From the NCBI RefSeq assembly GCF_000430725.1, contig NZ_AUMO01000064.1, positions 1-62,679 on the forward strand: a DNA stretch of 62,679 nucleotides, read 5' to 3'. Of this stretch, positions 17,915 to 26,865 are shown one piece after another. A model generated the notes under the pieces. That model worked only from the letters and a program-made list of their open reading frames with translations. It was not told where the DNA came from and did no database searches. The number at the start of each line of letters is the position of its first letter. Position 1 is the first letter of the stretch. The position numbers were made by a program, and so were the translations under genes. This DNA is from Azohydromonas australica DSM 1124. Its GTDB lineage: Bacteria; Pseudomonadota; Gammaproteobacteria; Burkholderiales; Burkholderiaceae_C.

Positions 17915-19045
17915 GTGAAAAAATCGATTTTCGTCCTGGCACTGCTGGGAGCCGTTACGGGAACAGCCACGGCCCAATCCTCTGTCACGCTGTATGGACT
18001 GGTTGATGTCAGTTACCAGAACATCCGTTCAGGCCACAACTCCGCACTGGGCGGGGCATCGCTTAACCGCTTGGCTGATGGCAGCACTTTCGGACCAGGT
18101 TCCCGCTGGGGCATCCGCGCTGCGGAAGATTTAGGAAGCGGCCTGAAGTCCAATGTGGTGCTGGAGTCCGGCTTCTTCACCGACGTAGGCTCCTCTGCAC
18201 AGGGCGGCCGGCTGTTCGGCCGCCAAGCCTTCATCTCGTTGGCATCTACCAGCTTGGGCGAGATTCGTCTGGGACGTCAGTACATTTTCCATGATGAGGT
18301 GACAATACTGAACAATCCGTATGGTAACGCCACGATATTGAACACCGGAGCACCCATTACTTTGCCCAACGGATTGATTACGATGTTCATCGATGCGCCG
18401 CGCATCGATAACGCCGTACAGTATCTTTCGCCCGTATTGGGTGGCTTCAGGGTGCAGGCGATGGTTGCTGCAGGCGAAGGAGTCGCTGATCGCTACCATG
18501 GCCTGAAGGCAAGTTATGTGCGGGGTCCGCTCAATATTGCTTTGTCTTACGAGCAAAGCAAATCACGTGCAGGCCGACCGGCCAGTCCAGGCACTTCTGC
18601 CATTGCGGCGGGCGATGGTGTGAATAAAATAGTTGAGATGGGTGGGAATTATGATTTCGGCGCATTCAAGGTCTTCGGCGGCTACCAACAGGGCAAGGAC
18701 CTTACGACTGGCACCTTGGGTGTGCCGAGCACGGGTGGGGTCGGTACGCAAATCACATCGCTGACCATAGCTGGATTGACAGGAGCGGCTACCGAGTTGA
18801 AGGCCTATACCGCTGGACTATCCGTTCCGTTTGGATCAACAGTACTGGCCGCCAACTATACGCGCAGCAAGTTTGAAAATTCGGCGGGTGCAGGCCGCAC
18901 ACTGTCCCGCATCGGCCTGGGGGCACATTACAACTTATCCAAGCTGACGTCGTTATATGCTGCCATCGGGGTACATCAGGGCGATTTGAGGGAATTTGTC
19001 AACGAGAAAACTGTTTTCCAGTTAGGCATGCGCAAGGCTTTTTGA
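17915..19045 (+). CDS. general porin, Burkholderia/Bordetella type (GTG start)
   Basis: This outer-membrane 16-strand trimeric porin has the betaproteobacterial pattern: a signal peptide VKKSIFVLALLGAVTGTATA, then QSSVTLYGLVDVSY, SRWGIRAAEDLGSGL, GGRLFGRQAFISL, GEIRLGRQY, and a C-terminal aromatic strand ending in RKAF. In-frame ATGs at 17900 and 17909 either contain or abut the GGAGA at 17902-17906, whereas GTG 17915 has an eight-base spacer, so GTG is chosen. It lies downstream of the aromatic operon and may provide outer-membrane uptake of its substrate. Local base composition is less GC-rich than that of the enzyme genes. Confidence 0.92.
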   Translation: MKKSIFVLALLGAVTGTATAQSSVTLYGLVDVSYQNIRSGHNSALGGASLNRLADGSTFGPGSRWGIRAAEDLGSGLKSNVVLESGFFTDVGSSAQGGRLFGRQAFISLASTSLGEIRLGRQYIFHDEVTILNNPYGNATILNTGAPITLPNGLITMFIDAPRIDNAVQYLSPVLGGFRVQAMVAAGEGVADRYHGLKASYVRGPLNIALSYEQSKSRAGRPASPGTSAIAAGDGVNKIVEMGGNYDFGAFKVFGGYQQGKDLTTGTLGVPSTGGVGTQITSLTIAGLTGAATELKAYTAGLSVPFGSTVLAANYTRSKFENSAGAGRTLSRIGLGAHYNLSKLTSLYAAIGVHQGDLREFVNEKTVFQLGMRKAF

Positions 19046-19060
19046 AATTCTCCGGGGGTC

Positions 19061-19105
19061 AGGATCATTTTTGATCCTGTTGCGCGCCCTACGGGGCGCC
19101 TTTTT
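19061..19105 (+). terminator. tandem hairpin terminator after the porin
   Basis: A first hairpin AGGATCA-TTTT-TGATCCT (19061-19078) is followed by GCGCCC-TACG-GGGCGC (19084-19099) and TTTTT at 19101-19105. The second hairpin plus T-run is a classical intrinsic terminator, placed 40 bases after the porin stop. Confidence 0.88.
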
Positions 19106-19151
19106 CCCTCCCACATCGCTGTAGTTGGGTGATTCATACGAAGTCTGGTCC

Positions 19152-21071
19152 ATGTCAAAGGCAATCGGGGCTCCAATGGCGTCTTATAGGAAACCGCAGG
19201 GCAACGGTGTATCGGAAGGCTGGTCTTGTGCGCAGCGACTGCGCGGCAGCCTAATGTTGCCCACGTCGTTGCGAGCTGACCTGCTGGCCGGACTGCTGGG
19301 CGCAGTACTGGTGTTGCCGCAGGGCATCGCCTTCGCCACCTTGGCTGGGCTGCCGCCTCAGTACGGCCTGTACTCAGCCGTGGTGCCCTGCATCGTTGCG
19401 GCGCTCTTCGGCTCCAGCCGCCACGTTGTCTCGGGACCGACCAACGCCAATTCGCTGGCTTTGTTCGCCATGCTGGCACCGCTGGCCACCGTGGGCAGCC
19501 CGGCCTACATAGAGCTCACCCTGGCGGTAACGGTGCTGGTCGGGCTGCTGCAGTTCGCCACAGGCGTGCTGCGGCTGGGCGCGATCGCCAACTTCATCTC
19601 GCCCACGGCGCTGCTTGGTTTCACGGCTGGCGCAGCGGCGCTCATTGCCGTGCACGCGCTCAAGGACGCGCTGGGGTTGACGTTGCTGCCCGGGTCCGGC
19701 GCCGCCGGTGTGTTGAATGCAGCCTTCGACCAGGCGCCGCTGCCCGGTGCGCTGCTGGTGTCCGCCATGACGCTGAGCGTGGCGGCGGTGCTGCGATGCT
19801 GGCGGAGAGGCTCGCCTTTCATGTTGATTGCGCTGAGCGTCGGAACGCTGTTGGCGTGGGGACTGAATCGCTTGGCGTCACCCGCATGGCACGTGCACCT
19901 GCTGGGGCCGCTGCCGTCGCCGCTGCCGCCTTGGCATGTGCCCAGCGTGCAAGTGCAGCAGCTGCCGCAGTTGCTGGGTATCGCCGCGGCCTTGACCGTG
20001 GTGGCGCTGGCGCAGTCCATCGCCATCGCCAAGGCCGTGGCTGCCCAATCCGGCCAGCGTATCGACGCCAACCGCGAGTTCCTGGGCCAGGGCCTGTCGA
20101 ACCTCATCGGCGGTTTCTTCTCCTGCTACGTTTCCTGTGGCTCATTGAACCGCTCCATGCCCAATCTGGAGGCTGGTGCGCGCTCGCCGCTGGCGGCGGT
20201 GTTCTCGGCGTTGCTGGTTGCTCCGCTGGTGGCGCTCACGGCACCGGTGCTGGCACTCATTCCATACGCCGCCATCGCCGGCCTGCTGATCCTGGTGGGT
20301 TGGACGCTGCTGGACCTGCCGCGCTGGCGCCGCCTGGGTGCCGCCAGCCGCCAGGAGCTGGCTGTCGCACTGATTACCCTCGCCGCCACGCTGACGTTGC
20401 GCCTGGAAGTGGCGGTGCTCATCGGCAGCGCGCTCTCGTTGGGTCTGTATCTGCACCGCACGTCGCGTCCGGCCATGCGCACCATGGGACTGGCTGGCAT
20501 GCAAAGCGATCCGCATCGCCCCTTCGTGGTGATGGCGCACACGCCCGAAGCGCTGCCTGAGTGCCCGCAACTGAAGCTGCTGCGCATGGAAGGCTCTGTG
20601 TACTTCGGCGCCACCGCGCACGTATCTGATCGGCTGCAGGCCTTGCGAGACCAGCCGCATCCGCAGAAGCACTTGCTGGTGATGGCCAAAAGCATGAACT
20701 TCATCGATGTGGCCGGCGCCGAGGTCTGGCATCAGGAGTTGCACGCGCGCCGGACCTTGGGTGGTGACCTGTACTTTCATCGTCCCCGCCCGCGAGTACT
20801 GGACCAGTGGCGGCGCGACGGTTTCCTCGACGAATTAGGTTGCGATCATGTCTTTGACGACAAGCGCTCTGCCATTAGCACCATCTGCAGCCGGTTGGAC
20901 CCGGCTATCTGTGGCCACTGCAGGGTGCGCGTTTTCCAGGAGTGCGCAGACCCGGCAATCGTTGCGCCGTTTCATGAAGCAGAGAAGCAATCGCTGACTG
21001 CATCTGTTTCAGGAGAAGAGTCGGTTATTGATGTTTCTTCAGCAACTACAACGGACGGGAAAACGGCATGA
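19152..21071 (+). CDS. SulP-family anion transporter with STAS domain
   Basis: The membrane part has about 10-12 hydrophobic segments. It includes the SulP entry LPTSLRADLLAGLLGAVLVLPQ, GLPPQYGLYSAVVP, FGSSRHVVSGPTNANS and LLGFTAGAA, and a cytoplasmic STAS domain from about residue 480 (PQLKLLRMEGSVYFGA, SMNFIDVAGAEVW). The protein is about 639 residues. Family members move sulfate, bicarbonate or dicarboxylates. The open frame reaches back to a TTG at 19125; ATG 19152 and ATG 19176 are alternatives, and none has a clear ribosome binding site. It overlaps the next gene by ATGA. The sulfatase upstream makes sulfate an attractive substrate, but a terminator separates them. Confidence 0.9.
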   Translation: MSKAIGAPMASYRKPQGNGVSEGWSCAQRLRGSLMLPTSLRADLLAGLLGAVLVLPQGIAFATLAGLPPQYGLYSAVVPCIVAALFGSSRHVVSGPTNANSLALFAMLAPLATVGSPAYIELTLAVTVLVGLLQFATGVLRLGAIANFISPTALLGFTAGAAALIAVHALKDALGLTLLPGSGAAGVLNAAFDQAPLPGALLVSAMTLSVAAVLRCWRRGSPFMLIALSVGTLLAWGLNRLASPAWHVHLLGPLPSPLPPWHVPSVQVQQLPQLLGIAAALTVVALAQSIAIAKAVAAQSGQRIDANREFLGQGLSNLIGGFFSCYVSCGSLNRSMPNLEAGARSPLAAVFSALLVAPLVALTAPVLALIPYAAIAGLLILVGWTLLDLPRWRRLGAASRQELAVALITLAATLTLRLEVAVLIGSALSLGLYLHRTSRPAMRTMGLAGMQSDPHRPFVVMAHTPEALPECPQLKLLRMEGSVYFGATAHVSDRLQALRDQPHPQKHLLVMAKSMNFIDVAGAEVWHQELHARRTLGGDLYFHRPRPRVLDQWRRDGFLDELGCDHVFDDKRSAISTICSRLDPAICGHCRVRVFQECADPAIVAPFHEAEKQSLTASVSGEESVIDVSSATTTDGKTA

Positions 21072-21919
21072 AGATCAATCGAATTGGCATTATTGGCGCG
21101 GGCACCATGGGCAACGGCATCGCGCAGGTGTGCGCCGTGGCCGGGCTGCAGGTGGTGATGGTGGACATCTCGGACGAGGCGGTGCGGCTCGGCGTGAAGA
21201 CGCTCGCCGGCAGCCTGGACCGTCTGGTCAAGAAGGAGAAGCTCACCCCCGCGCAGAAGGATGAGGCGCTGGTCCGCGTGCAGGGCAGCACCGACTACGC
21301 GGCGCTCAGGGACGCGCAGATCGTCATCGAGGCCGCCACCGAGAACCCCGACCTGAAGCTGCGCATCCTGCGCCAGGTCGAGGCCATCGTCAGACACGAG
21401 GCCGTGATCGCATCCAACACCTCGTCCATCTCCATCACGCAGCTGGCCGCGGTGCTGGACAAGCCCGAGCGCTGCATCGGCATGCATTTCTTCAATCCGG
21501 TGCCGCTGATGGGGCTGCTGGAGCTGATCCGCGGCCTGCAGACTTCCGACGAGACGCACGCGCTGGCCGCGGCCTTCGCGCAAGCGGTGGGCAAGACGCC
21601 GGTGACGGTGAAGAACAGCCCCGGTTTCGTGGTCAACCGCATCCTGTGCCCGATGATCAACGAGGCCATCTTCGTGCTGCAGGAGGGCCTGGCCACGGCC
21701 GAAGACATCGACGCGGGCATGAAGCTGGGCTGCAACCATCCCATCGGCCCGCTGGCGCTGGCCGACCTGATCGGGCTGGACACCATGCTCAGCATCATGG
21801 AGGTGTTCCACGAGGGCTTCGGCGACACCAAGTACCGCCCCGCGCCGCTGCTGCGCGAGATGGTCCAGGCCGGCCGCCTGGGCCGCAAGAGCGGGCGTGG
21901 CTTCTACAGCTACGCTTGA
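21068..21919 (+). CDS. 3-hydroxyacyl-CoA (3-hydroxybutyryl-CoA) dehydrogenase
   Basis: A 283-residue NAD-dependent dehydrogenase of the Hbd/PaaH type: Rossmann motif GIIGAGTMGNGIAQVCA, VIEAATEN, SNTSSISIT, the catalytic histidine region GMHFFNPVPLM, NSPGFVVNRI, and the C-terminal domain ending GRKSGRGFYSYA. It oxidises an L-3-hydroxyacyl-CoA to the 3-ketoacyl-CoA. Its ATG overlaps the SulP stop, so the two are translationally coupled, an unusual pairing. No other beta-oxidation gene is immediately adjacent. Confidence 0.93.
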   Translation: MKINRIGIIGAGTMGNGIAQVCAVAGLQVVMVDISDEAVRLGVKTLAGSLDRLVKKEKLTPAQKDEALVRVQGSTDYAALRDAQIVIEAATENPDLKLRILRQVEAIVRHEAVIASNTSSISITQLAAVLDKPERCIGMHFFNPVPLMGLLELIRGLQTSDETHALAAAFAQAVGKTPVTVKNSPGFVVNRILCPMINEAIFVLQEGLATAEDIDAGMKLGCNHPIGPLALADLIGLDTMLSIMEVFHEGFGDTKYRPAPLLREMVQAGRLGRKSGRGFYSYA

Positions 21920-22080
21920 CCCTCCATCGGTTGATTTTTTCGGCAAACCAGTCGGGCTTATGTTAAATCAGTTGCGCTTGCAACTTGATCAGCGCATTGG
22001 ATAAACGTAAACATTGTTCTCGTACTGCTCAAACCAGTTCCAAGTTTTGCAGCCGTAGTGCCACTGGAACTCTTGGTGGA

Positions 22081-22293
22081 TCACTTTTGGTTTAGCCCGT
22101 TTTCTTCTGCGATGCAGCTATTGTGATTCTCGGCCGCCTGCGCCAACCTGCAGCCGCGCAACAGTACGCAGAACTCTTCACCGCCCCAGCGGTACACGAA
22201 GTCCCAGACGCGGGTGTACTCAGCGATCAGGAATGCCGCAAGGCCAAACTGCAGGTCACGGCAATCAGTTGTCTCTCGGCTTGGCTGAACGAA
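22081..22293 (-). pseudogene. fragment of a GGDEF-domain diguanylate cyclase
   Basis: On the minus strand this short frame reads TRVWDFVYRWGGEEFCVLLRG, a recognisable active-site (A-site) segment of a diguanylate cyclase (GGEEF). The frame is cut upstream by a TAG at 22294-22296, and after the motif it runs into unrelated residues and stops at 22081-22083, so only about 25-30 residues resemble the family. The rest of the gene is not present on either side. It marks the decayed stretch 21920-22400, in which I see no intact gene. Confidence 0.6.
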
Positions 22294-22408
22294 CTACAGC
22301 AGCGCGGTGGTTCCGGTTCGCCGCTCACGAAACATTCCTTCGGTTCTCTTCAATAGGATTCCGACTGGGCGAAGCCTACTCTTCGGACATGGCACAAAGG
22401 AGTCCGAT

Positions 22409-22660
22409 ATGTATACGACTCAAAGCACGCGAGAGCTGAATTTCCATCTCTTGAAGGACGGCACGTGCGGCTTTGCCTTTCCATGCGACGAGACCGGGCA
22501 GGTGAACCTTGACACGCTGAGCGAGCATGCGCGCAACCAATATTTCTATGCTCGCGCCCTGGTCGGCCGGGTCTTCCATGCACCGACGGTCAGGGCCGCG
22601 GACTTGCGCCACACACCTTCGACTGGGTTACAACGGCCCCGGCAACACGCTACAAGCTGA
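22409..22660 (+). CDS. small protein of unknown function
   Basis: This 83-codon gene starts at ATG 22409 with a strong AAAGGAG six bases upstream. The first 66 residues look like an ordinary folded protein (ELNFHLLKDGTCGFAFPCDE, then DTLSEHARNQYFYARALVGR) with two cysteines, whereas the last 17 are low-quality sequence, so the 3' end may be frameshifted or truncated. I do not recognise a family. It stands alone between the GGDEF relic and the IclR pair; the 256 bases after it hold no visible gene. Confidence 0.62.
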   Translation: MYTTQSTRELNFHLLKDGTCGFAFPCDETGQVNLDTLSEHARNQYFYARALVGRVFHAPTVRAADLRHTPSTGLQRPRQHATS

Positions 22661-22916
22661 AGGCAGGCCCAGCGCTGAGCAGCTGCTGTAGGTTTGACGC
22701 CGCCCGCGCCAGGCGTTGGCCGGATAACACGCTGACCAACGCCATTCGGGGTACCGACGTCAAACGGGTGCGTGCTGCAACCCAGAACCGGCGCTTCACT
22801 TTGGCCGAATCGGTCCTTCGAGAATTGCGACTTGGTGGGTAAGGGGGCTTCACCTACGCTGGTGATGCCTTGTTGCGGACGATGACGTCGCTGCCAGGCG
22901 AGCTTTTCCTCAAAGC

Positions 22917-23753
22917 ATGAACCTCTCGATCGCCACGACGCCACCGCCCTTGATACCCGCCTGGCCTCGAGCCGATGAGCGGCTCCCGGCTTATGCGCCC
23001 AGGTCGGTGGTGACCCCATTCGCGCGCGCCCTTTCGCTGCTTGAGGCCTTCACGCCGCACGACTGCTGGTTGAGCAGTCGCGAGCTGTCGGTGCGCTGCG
23101 GCATGCCGGCGTCAACGACCTGGCGCATTGCGCAGTCGCTGGTCATTCTCGGCTACTTGCTGTACGACGACGCATTGCGCAAATACCGGCTGGCGGCATC
23201 CGTGCTGGCGCTCGGCTACGGTGCGGCTCACAACAGCGGACTGCAGCGATCCGCGCTGGAGCAGATGCAGACCTGCGCCGATCACCATGCTGTGCACATC
23301 AGCCTGGGCACGCGTGATCGGCTGGAGATCGTCACGATCACCAGCTGCAGGCCGATGCGAACGATGCGGGACCTTCCGACTCCCCGGGCGCATGCGGGCC
23401 TGTCGTCGTCGCCGATGGGATGGGCGCTGCTGTCTTCGTTGCCGGAGTCCGAACGCAGCTTCCTGATGCACAACGCCGAGCGACGCGCGCCGCAAGACGG
23501 CCCGCGCCTGCGCCGCCAGCTCTGCCGGGCGGTCGCGCAGGTGCGCGAGCTGGGGTATTGCACGTCCATCGGCGACTGGGATCGCGACGTCGGCATCCTG
23601 TCGGCACCCGTACTTGTGGAGGGCCGGGCGCCACGGGTAATCAGTTGTATGTGTGCGGCCAGCCGGTTCACAACCGCTCGCGTCCAGCGCGAGCTCGGCC
23701 CGCGCCTGCTGGCCCTGGCCGCAGCAATTCAACGATCGGGCGGCGCTGAATGA
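22917..23753 (+). CDS. IclR-family regulator (first of a tandem pair)
   Basis: This 278-residue protein carries an N-terminal winged helix (ARALSLLEAFTPHDCWLSSRELSVRCGMPASTTWRIAQSL, about 37-77) after a 35-residue proline-rich extension. The IclR effector domain follows (HISLGTRDRLEIVTITSCRP, LSSSPMGWALLSSLPESE, RELGYCTSIGDWDRDVGILSAPV). It overlaps the second IclR gene by ATGA, so both are probably made together and could form heteromers. They precede an alpha/beta hydrolase and the CoA-transferase/ribBA block, their likely targets. IclR proteins sense small aromatic or aliphatic acids; the effector here is unknown. Confidence 0.88.
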   Translation: MNLSIATTPPPLIPAWPRADERLPAYAPRSVVTPFARALSLLEAFTPHDCWLSSRELSVRCGMPASTTWRIAQSLVILGYLLYDDALRKYRLAASVLALGYGAAHNSGLQRSALEQMQTCADHHAVHISLGTRDRLEIVTITSCRPMRTMRDLPTPRAHAGLSSSPMGWALLSSLPESERSFLMHNAERRAPQDGPRLRRQLCRAVAQVRELGYCTSIGDWDRDVGILSAPVLVEGRAPRVISCMCAASRFTTARVQRELGPRLLALAAAIQRSGGAE

Positions 23754-24547
23754 GCGCGGTGCCTGCGCTGCACGGCGATGCCGCGGCCTTGCTCACCGTC
23801 AGCCGGGGCCTTGCCGTGTTGCGCGCGTTCCGGTCGGACGGCACGCCGGTGTCCAATACCGAACTGGCGCGGCGCACCGGCTTGCCTAAAGCCACGGTCT
23901 CGCGCCTGACGAGCACGCTGCTTCAATTAGGCTTCATCCGCCGGGTGCCTGGCGGTCGCGAATTCGAGCTCACGGCCGGCGCGTACGGCATGGGTCATGC
24001 GCTGGTGGCTGCCAGCGAACTGGTCCGGACCGCCGAGCCTGTGATGCAGACGCTGGCCGACCGCCTGCAAGCATCCGTCGCGCTGGCGATGCCGGACGGT
24101 CTGGACATGCTCTATGTCGCGTACCGGGCGGGCTACGGCGTCGCGACGCTGAGGCTCGGTCGGGGGACGGTGCTGCCGATGGCCACCACGGCCATCGGTC
24201 ACGCCTATCTCGGCGGGCTGGATGAGCCCGAACGACGGCGCCAGCTCGACCGGCTGACCACGGTGGCCGGCGACGATGCGCAGGCCATCGCACGAGGCAT
24301 AGCACGCAGCCTGGCTGATCTTGCAGCGCAGGGGGCCTGCACGGTACTGGGCGGCTACCAGCGCGATGTCGGCGCCACCGCGGTACCGCTGCGCGTTGGT
24401 CGGCGGGCCGTGCTCATGGGCATGAGCTGTGGCAAGGCAAGCCTGCAGATCGATGTGGAGCTCGATGCTCGCGTCGTCGTGCCTGCGATCAAGGACGCTG
24501 CCGTCGAATTGCAGGAGCGGCTGGCCCCGCTGGACGGGCTGTTGTGA
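23750..24547 (+). CDS. IclR-family regulator (second of a tandem pair)
   Basis: A 265-residue IclR protein with the helix-turn-helix at about 14-70 (SRGLAVLRAFRSDGTPVSNT, LARRTGLPKATVSRLTSTLLQLGFI) and an effector domain (VALAMPDGLDMLYVAYRAG, VLPMATTAIGHAYLGGLDEPER, LGGYQRDVGATAVPL). Its ATG overlaps the stop of the upstream IclR gene. The two are clearly different in sequence, so this is not a recent duplication. The alpha/beta hydrolase gene follows after 75 bases. Confidence 0.9.
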   Translation: MSAVPALHGDAAALLTVSRGLAVLRAFRSDGTPVSNTELARRTGLPKATVSRLTSTLLQLGFIRRVPGGREFELTAGAYGMGHALVAASELVRTAEPVMQTLADRLQASVALAMPDGLDMLYVAYRAGYGVATLRLGRGTVLPMATTAIGHAYLGGLDEPERRRQLDRLTTVAGDDAQAIARGIARSLADLAAQGACTVLGGYQRDVGATAVPLRVGRRAVLMGMSCGKASLQIDVELDARVVVPAIKDAAVELQERLAPLDGLL

Positions 24548-24622
24548 GAGATGCGGCCGAACGATGGCAGCGGCTCTGCGGCCGGCGTCCTGGTGGCATG
24601 ACATGAACTGGAGAACGACACC

Positions 24623-25501
24623 ATGAACGCTGGAGAGCGGCTTCCCGGCACGCCGGAGCCAACGCACGTCCAATTGACCGCCGACGGTTTGCGCATTGCC
24701 TTCGACACCTGGGGTGATCCAGACGCACCAATGGTGCTGTTTGGCCACGGTGGCGGGCAGACCCGCCATGCCTGGACGTCAACGGCGCAGCGCTTTGCTG
24801 CGGCCGGCTACTGGGCGGTGGCCTTCGACCTGCCAGGGCATAGCGATTCGGACTGGATGCCCGATGGCGACTACAGCTTCGAGGCGCGCCTGCGCCACCT
24901 CGAGTCGTTCGTGCAACTGCTCAGCAAACCACGGCCCGTGCTGATCGGCGCGTCGCTGTCCGCCGAGACCTTCCTGCTGGCCGCCGGCGAGCGGCGCATC
25001 GATGCCGCGGCATTGGTGCTGGCGGACTTTGCACCGCGCACGATGGACGAAGGCTTCGAGCGCAATCGTGCATTCATGCGAGCGCACGCAGCCGGATTCG
25101 CCTCGCTGCAGGAGGTGGCCGACGCCATCACGCAGCACCGGGGGACAACGCGGCCGCTCCGGCATGATGGTCTGGCGAAGGTGGTGCGTCGTGGCCGCGA
25201 CGGGCGTTACCACTGGCATTGGGATCCACGGCTGCTCGACTGGCGCACAAAGGAGTTTCCGCTGCGCCACGCGCGCATGGTAGCGGCCTCGCGGGAACTT
25301 GCGGTGCCGACGCTGCTGGTGCGCGGGGAGCATTCCGACGTGCTCAGCGAAGACGGCGCGCAAGAGTTCCTCCGTCTGGCGCCGCATGCGCACTATTCGG
25401 TCTTGCAGGGGGCCGGCCATATGGTCGCCGGTGACCGCAACGACGCCTTCGGCGACGCTGCGCTGGCGCTGCTGCGGAATGTGCCAGCGGCTGGCTCCTG
25501 A
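24623..25501 (+). CDS. alpha/beta hydrolase
   Basis: The 292-residue serine hydrolase fold shows the oxyanion strand MVLFGHGGGQTRHAW, the nucleophile elbow LIGASLSAETF (GxSxS rather than GxSxG), a likely acid in RGEHSDVLSEDG and the catalytic histidine in GAGHMVAGDRNDAF. ATG 24623 follows CTGGAGA. No signal peptide is seen, so it is cytoplasmic. It ends six bases before the convergent CoA-transferase gene. It could be an esterase, lactonase or C-C hydrolase of the pathway controlled by the IclR pair; nothing decides between these. Confidence 0.88.
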   Translation: MNAGERLPGTPEPTHVQLTADGLRIAFDTWGDPDAPMVLFGHGGGQTRHAWTSTAQRFAAAGYWAVAFDLPGHSDSDWMPDGDYSFEARLRHLESFVQLLSKPRPVLIGASLSAETFLLAAGERRIDAAALVLADFAPRTMDEGFERNRAFMRAHAAGFASLQEVADAITQHRGTTRPLRHDGLAKVVRRGRDGRYHWHWDPRLLDWRTKEFPLRHARMVAASRELAVPTLLVRGEHSDVLSEDGAQEFLRLAPHAHYSVLQGAGHMVAGDRNDAFGDAALALLRNVPAAGS

Positions 25502-25507
25502 GGCCAA

Positions 25508-26803
25508 CTACTTCACGCCGAAGACCACTCCTTGCCGCACGAGCACCTGGTGGGCTTGGCGCTCAAGCTCGGCCCGGTGCTCCGGCGCGGCCACGTCGAG
25601 CATGCGTTGCACGCGGCGTGACAGCGTCTGTCCGCGCAGGTCGGCCACGCCGTGCTCGGTGACGATCAGGCCGGCATCGCACCGCGGCGTGCTCACTGGG
25701 CCAGAGAGCCGCGCGACAACGCGCGTCGCTCCCCTGGCCGTGGCGGGCAAGGCGACGATCGGCAGGCCTCCGCGGCTGCGCGCAGCACCGCGCAGGAAGT
25801 CCACGGCACCGCCGACGCCACCGACGTAGACGCCGCCCGCTACCTCGGCATTCACCTGCCCGGTGAGGTCGACCTCGATCGCGGAATTGATGGCCACCAG
25901 CGCGTTGAGGCTGGCCAGCACGGCCGGGTCGTGCGTGTACTCGGTGCCGCGCACGGCCAGCGCCGGATTGCGATGCGCCCAGCGACGCAAGCGCTCGCCA
26001 CCCATCAGGATGCCGGCGACGCCGACGCCCGGGTCGCGGCCCTTGCGCGCATTCGTCAGGACACCGGCCTCGGCCAGCGCAACGATGCCGTCGCCGGCGG
26101 CACCGGTGTGCAGCCCCAGGTCGCGCCGGTCATGCAGTGCGCACAGAACGGCTTCGGGCAGCTTGCCGATGCCAACCTGCAGCGTCGCGCCGTCTTGCAT
26201 CAGGGCGGCGATGCGGCCAGCGATGGCCTGCTCGACCGGCCCGGGCTCCGCGCGTTCCGGATCCGGCAGCGGATGCTCGGCATCGACAAGCAAGTCAAAG
26301 TCGCTCGCCGCCAGCGCCACCCCGCCGTGAGTCCACGGCACGGCCGGGTTCACCTCGCCGATCACGACGCGCGCTTTCTCTAACGCTGCCGAGAGATATT
26401 CGTTGGCCAGCCCCAGGCTGTGCCGACCCTGCTCGTCAGGCGGCGAGACCTGCAGCAGCACGACGTCCGCCGCCAGTGCGCCGCAGCGGATCAGGTCCGG
26501 CAACTGGGAATAGTGGCTGGGGATGACGTCCAGCACACCCGCCTGCGCCAACAGCCGATTCGTGCCACCGGTGATGCAGCCGAAGAAGTCGATCACGTCC
26601 GCATGCTCGGGCTTCAGCGTGTCGCACTGCCCGATGCAAGCGAACATGCGCAGCCGGCCACCCTGCGCCAGCTCGCGGCGGTGCCGGACGATGGCGCGCG
26701 TCAGCGTCTGCGGCTCGGCCGCAGCCTGTCCCCACCACAGGGTATCGCCGGGGCGCAGCAGGTCGCGAAGCGGCGACGCAAGATCCTGTTTTGGTTGACG
26801 CAT
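25508..26803 (-). CDS. acetyl-CoA hydrolase/4-hydroxybutyrate CoA-transferase family protein
   Basis: A 431-residue class I CoA-transferase. Landmarks are LRPGDTLWWGQAAAEPQTL (N-terminal), LLQVSPPDEQGRHSLG, EVNPAVPWTHGG, LQVGIGKLPEAVL, LTGQVNAEVAGGVYVGG, the glycine-rich GGAVDFLRGAARSRGG and IVTEHGVADLRG. The frame is open upstream, but the second of two adjacent ATGs (26803) has GGAG seven bases before it. A paralogue with the same motifs lies at 32607 on the same strand, and the two bracket the ribBA-MFS-ACAD-ETFQO block. Related enzymes use acetate, 4-hydroxybutyrate, succinate or itaconate as CoA acceptors. Confidence 0.87.
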   Translation of the reverse strand: MRQPKQDLASPLRDLLRPGDTLWWGQAAAEPQTLTRAIVRHRRELAQGGRLRMFACIGQCDTLKPEHADVIDFFGCITGGTNRLLAQAGVLDVIPSHYSQLPDLIRCGALAADVVLLQVSPPDEQGRHSLGLANEYLSAALEKARVVIGEVNPAVPWTHGGVALAASDFDLLVDAEHPLPDPERAEPGPVEQAIAGRIAALMQDGATLQVGIGKLPEAVLCALHDRRDLGLHTGAAGDGIVALAEAGVLTNARKGRDPGVGVAGILMGGERLRRWAHRNPALAVRGTEYTHDPAVLASLNALVAINSAIEVDLTGQVNAEVAGGVYVGGVGGAVDFLRGAARSRGGLPIVALPATARGATRVVARLSGPVSTPRCDAGLIVTEHGVADLRGQTLSRRVQRMLDVAAPEHRAELERQAHQVLVRQGVVFGVK

Positions 26804-26865
26804 CATCTTTCTCCGGTAGAGGTCGATCGATGCTAGCGCTCGCGACGGCGAGGGGCGTGCCGCTC

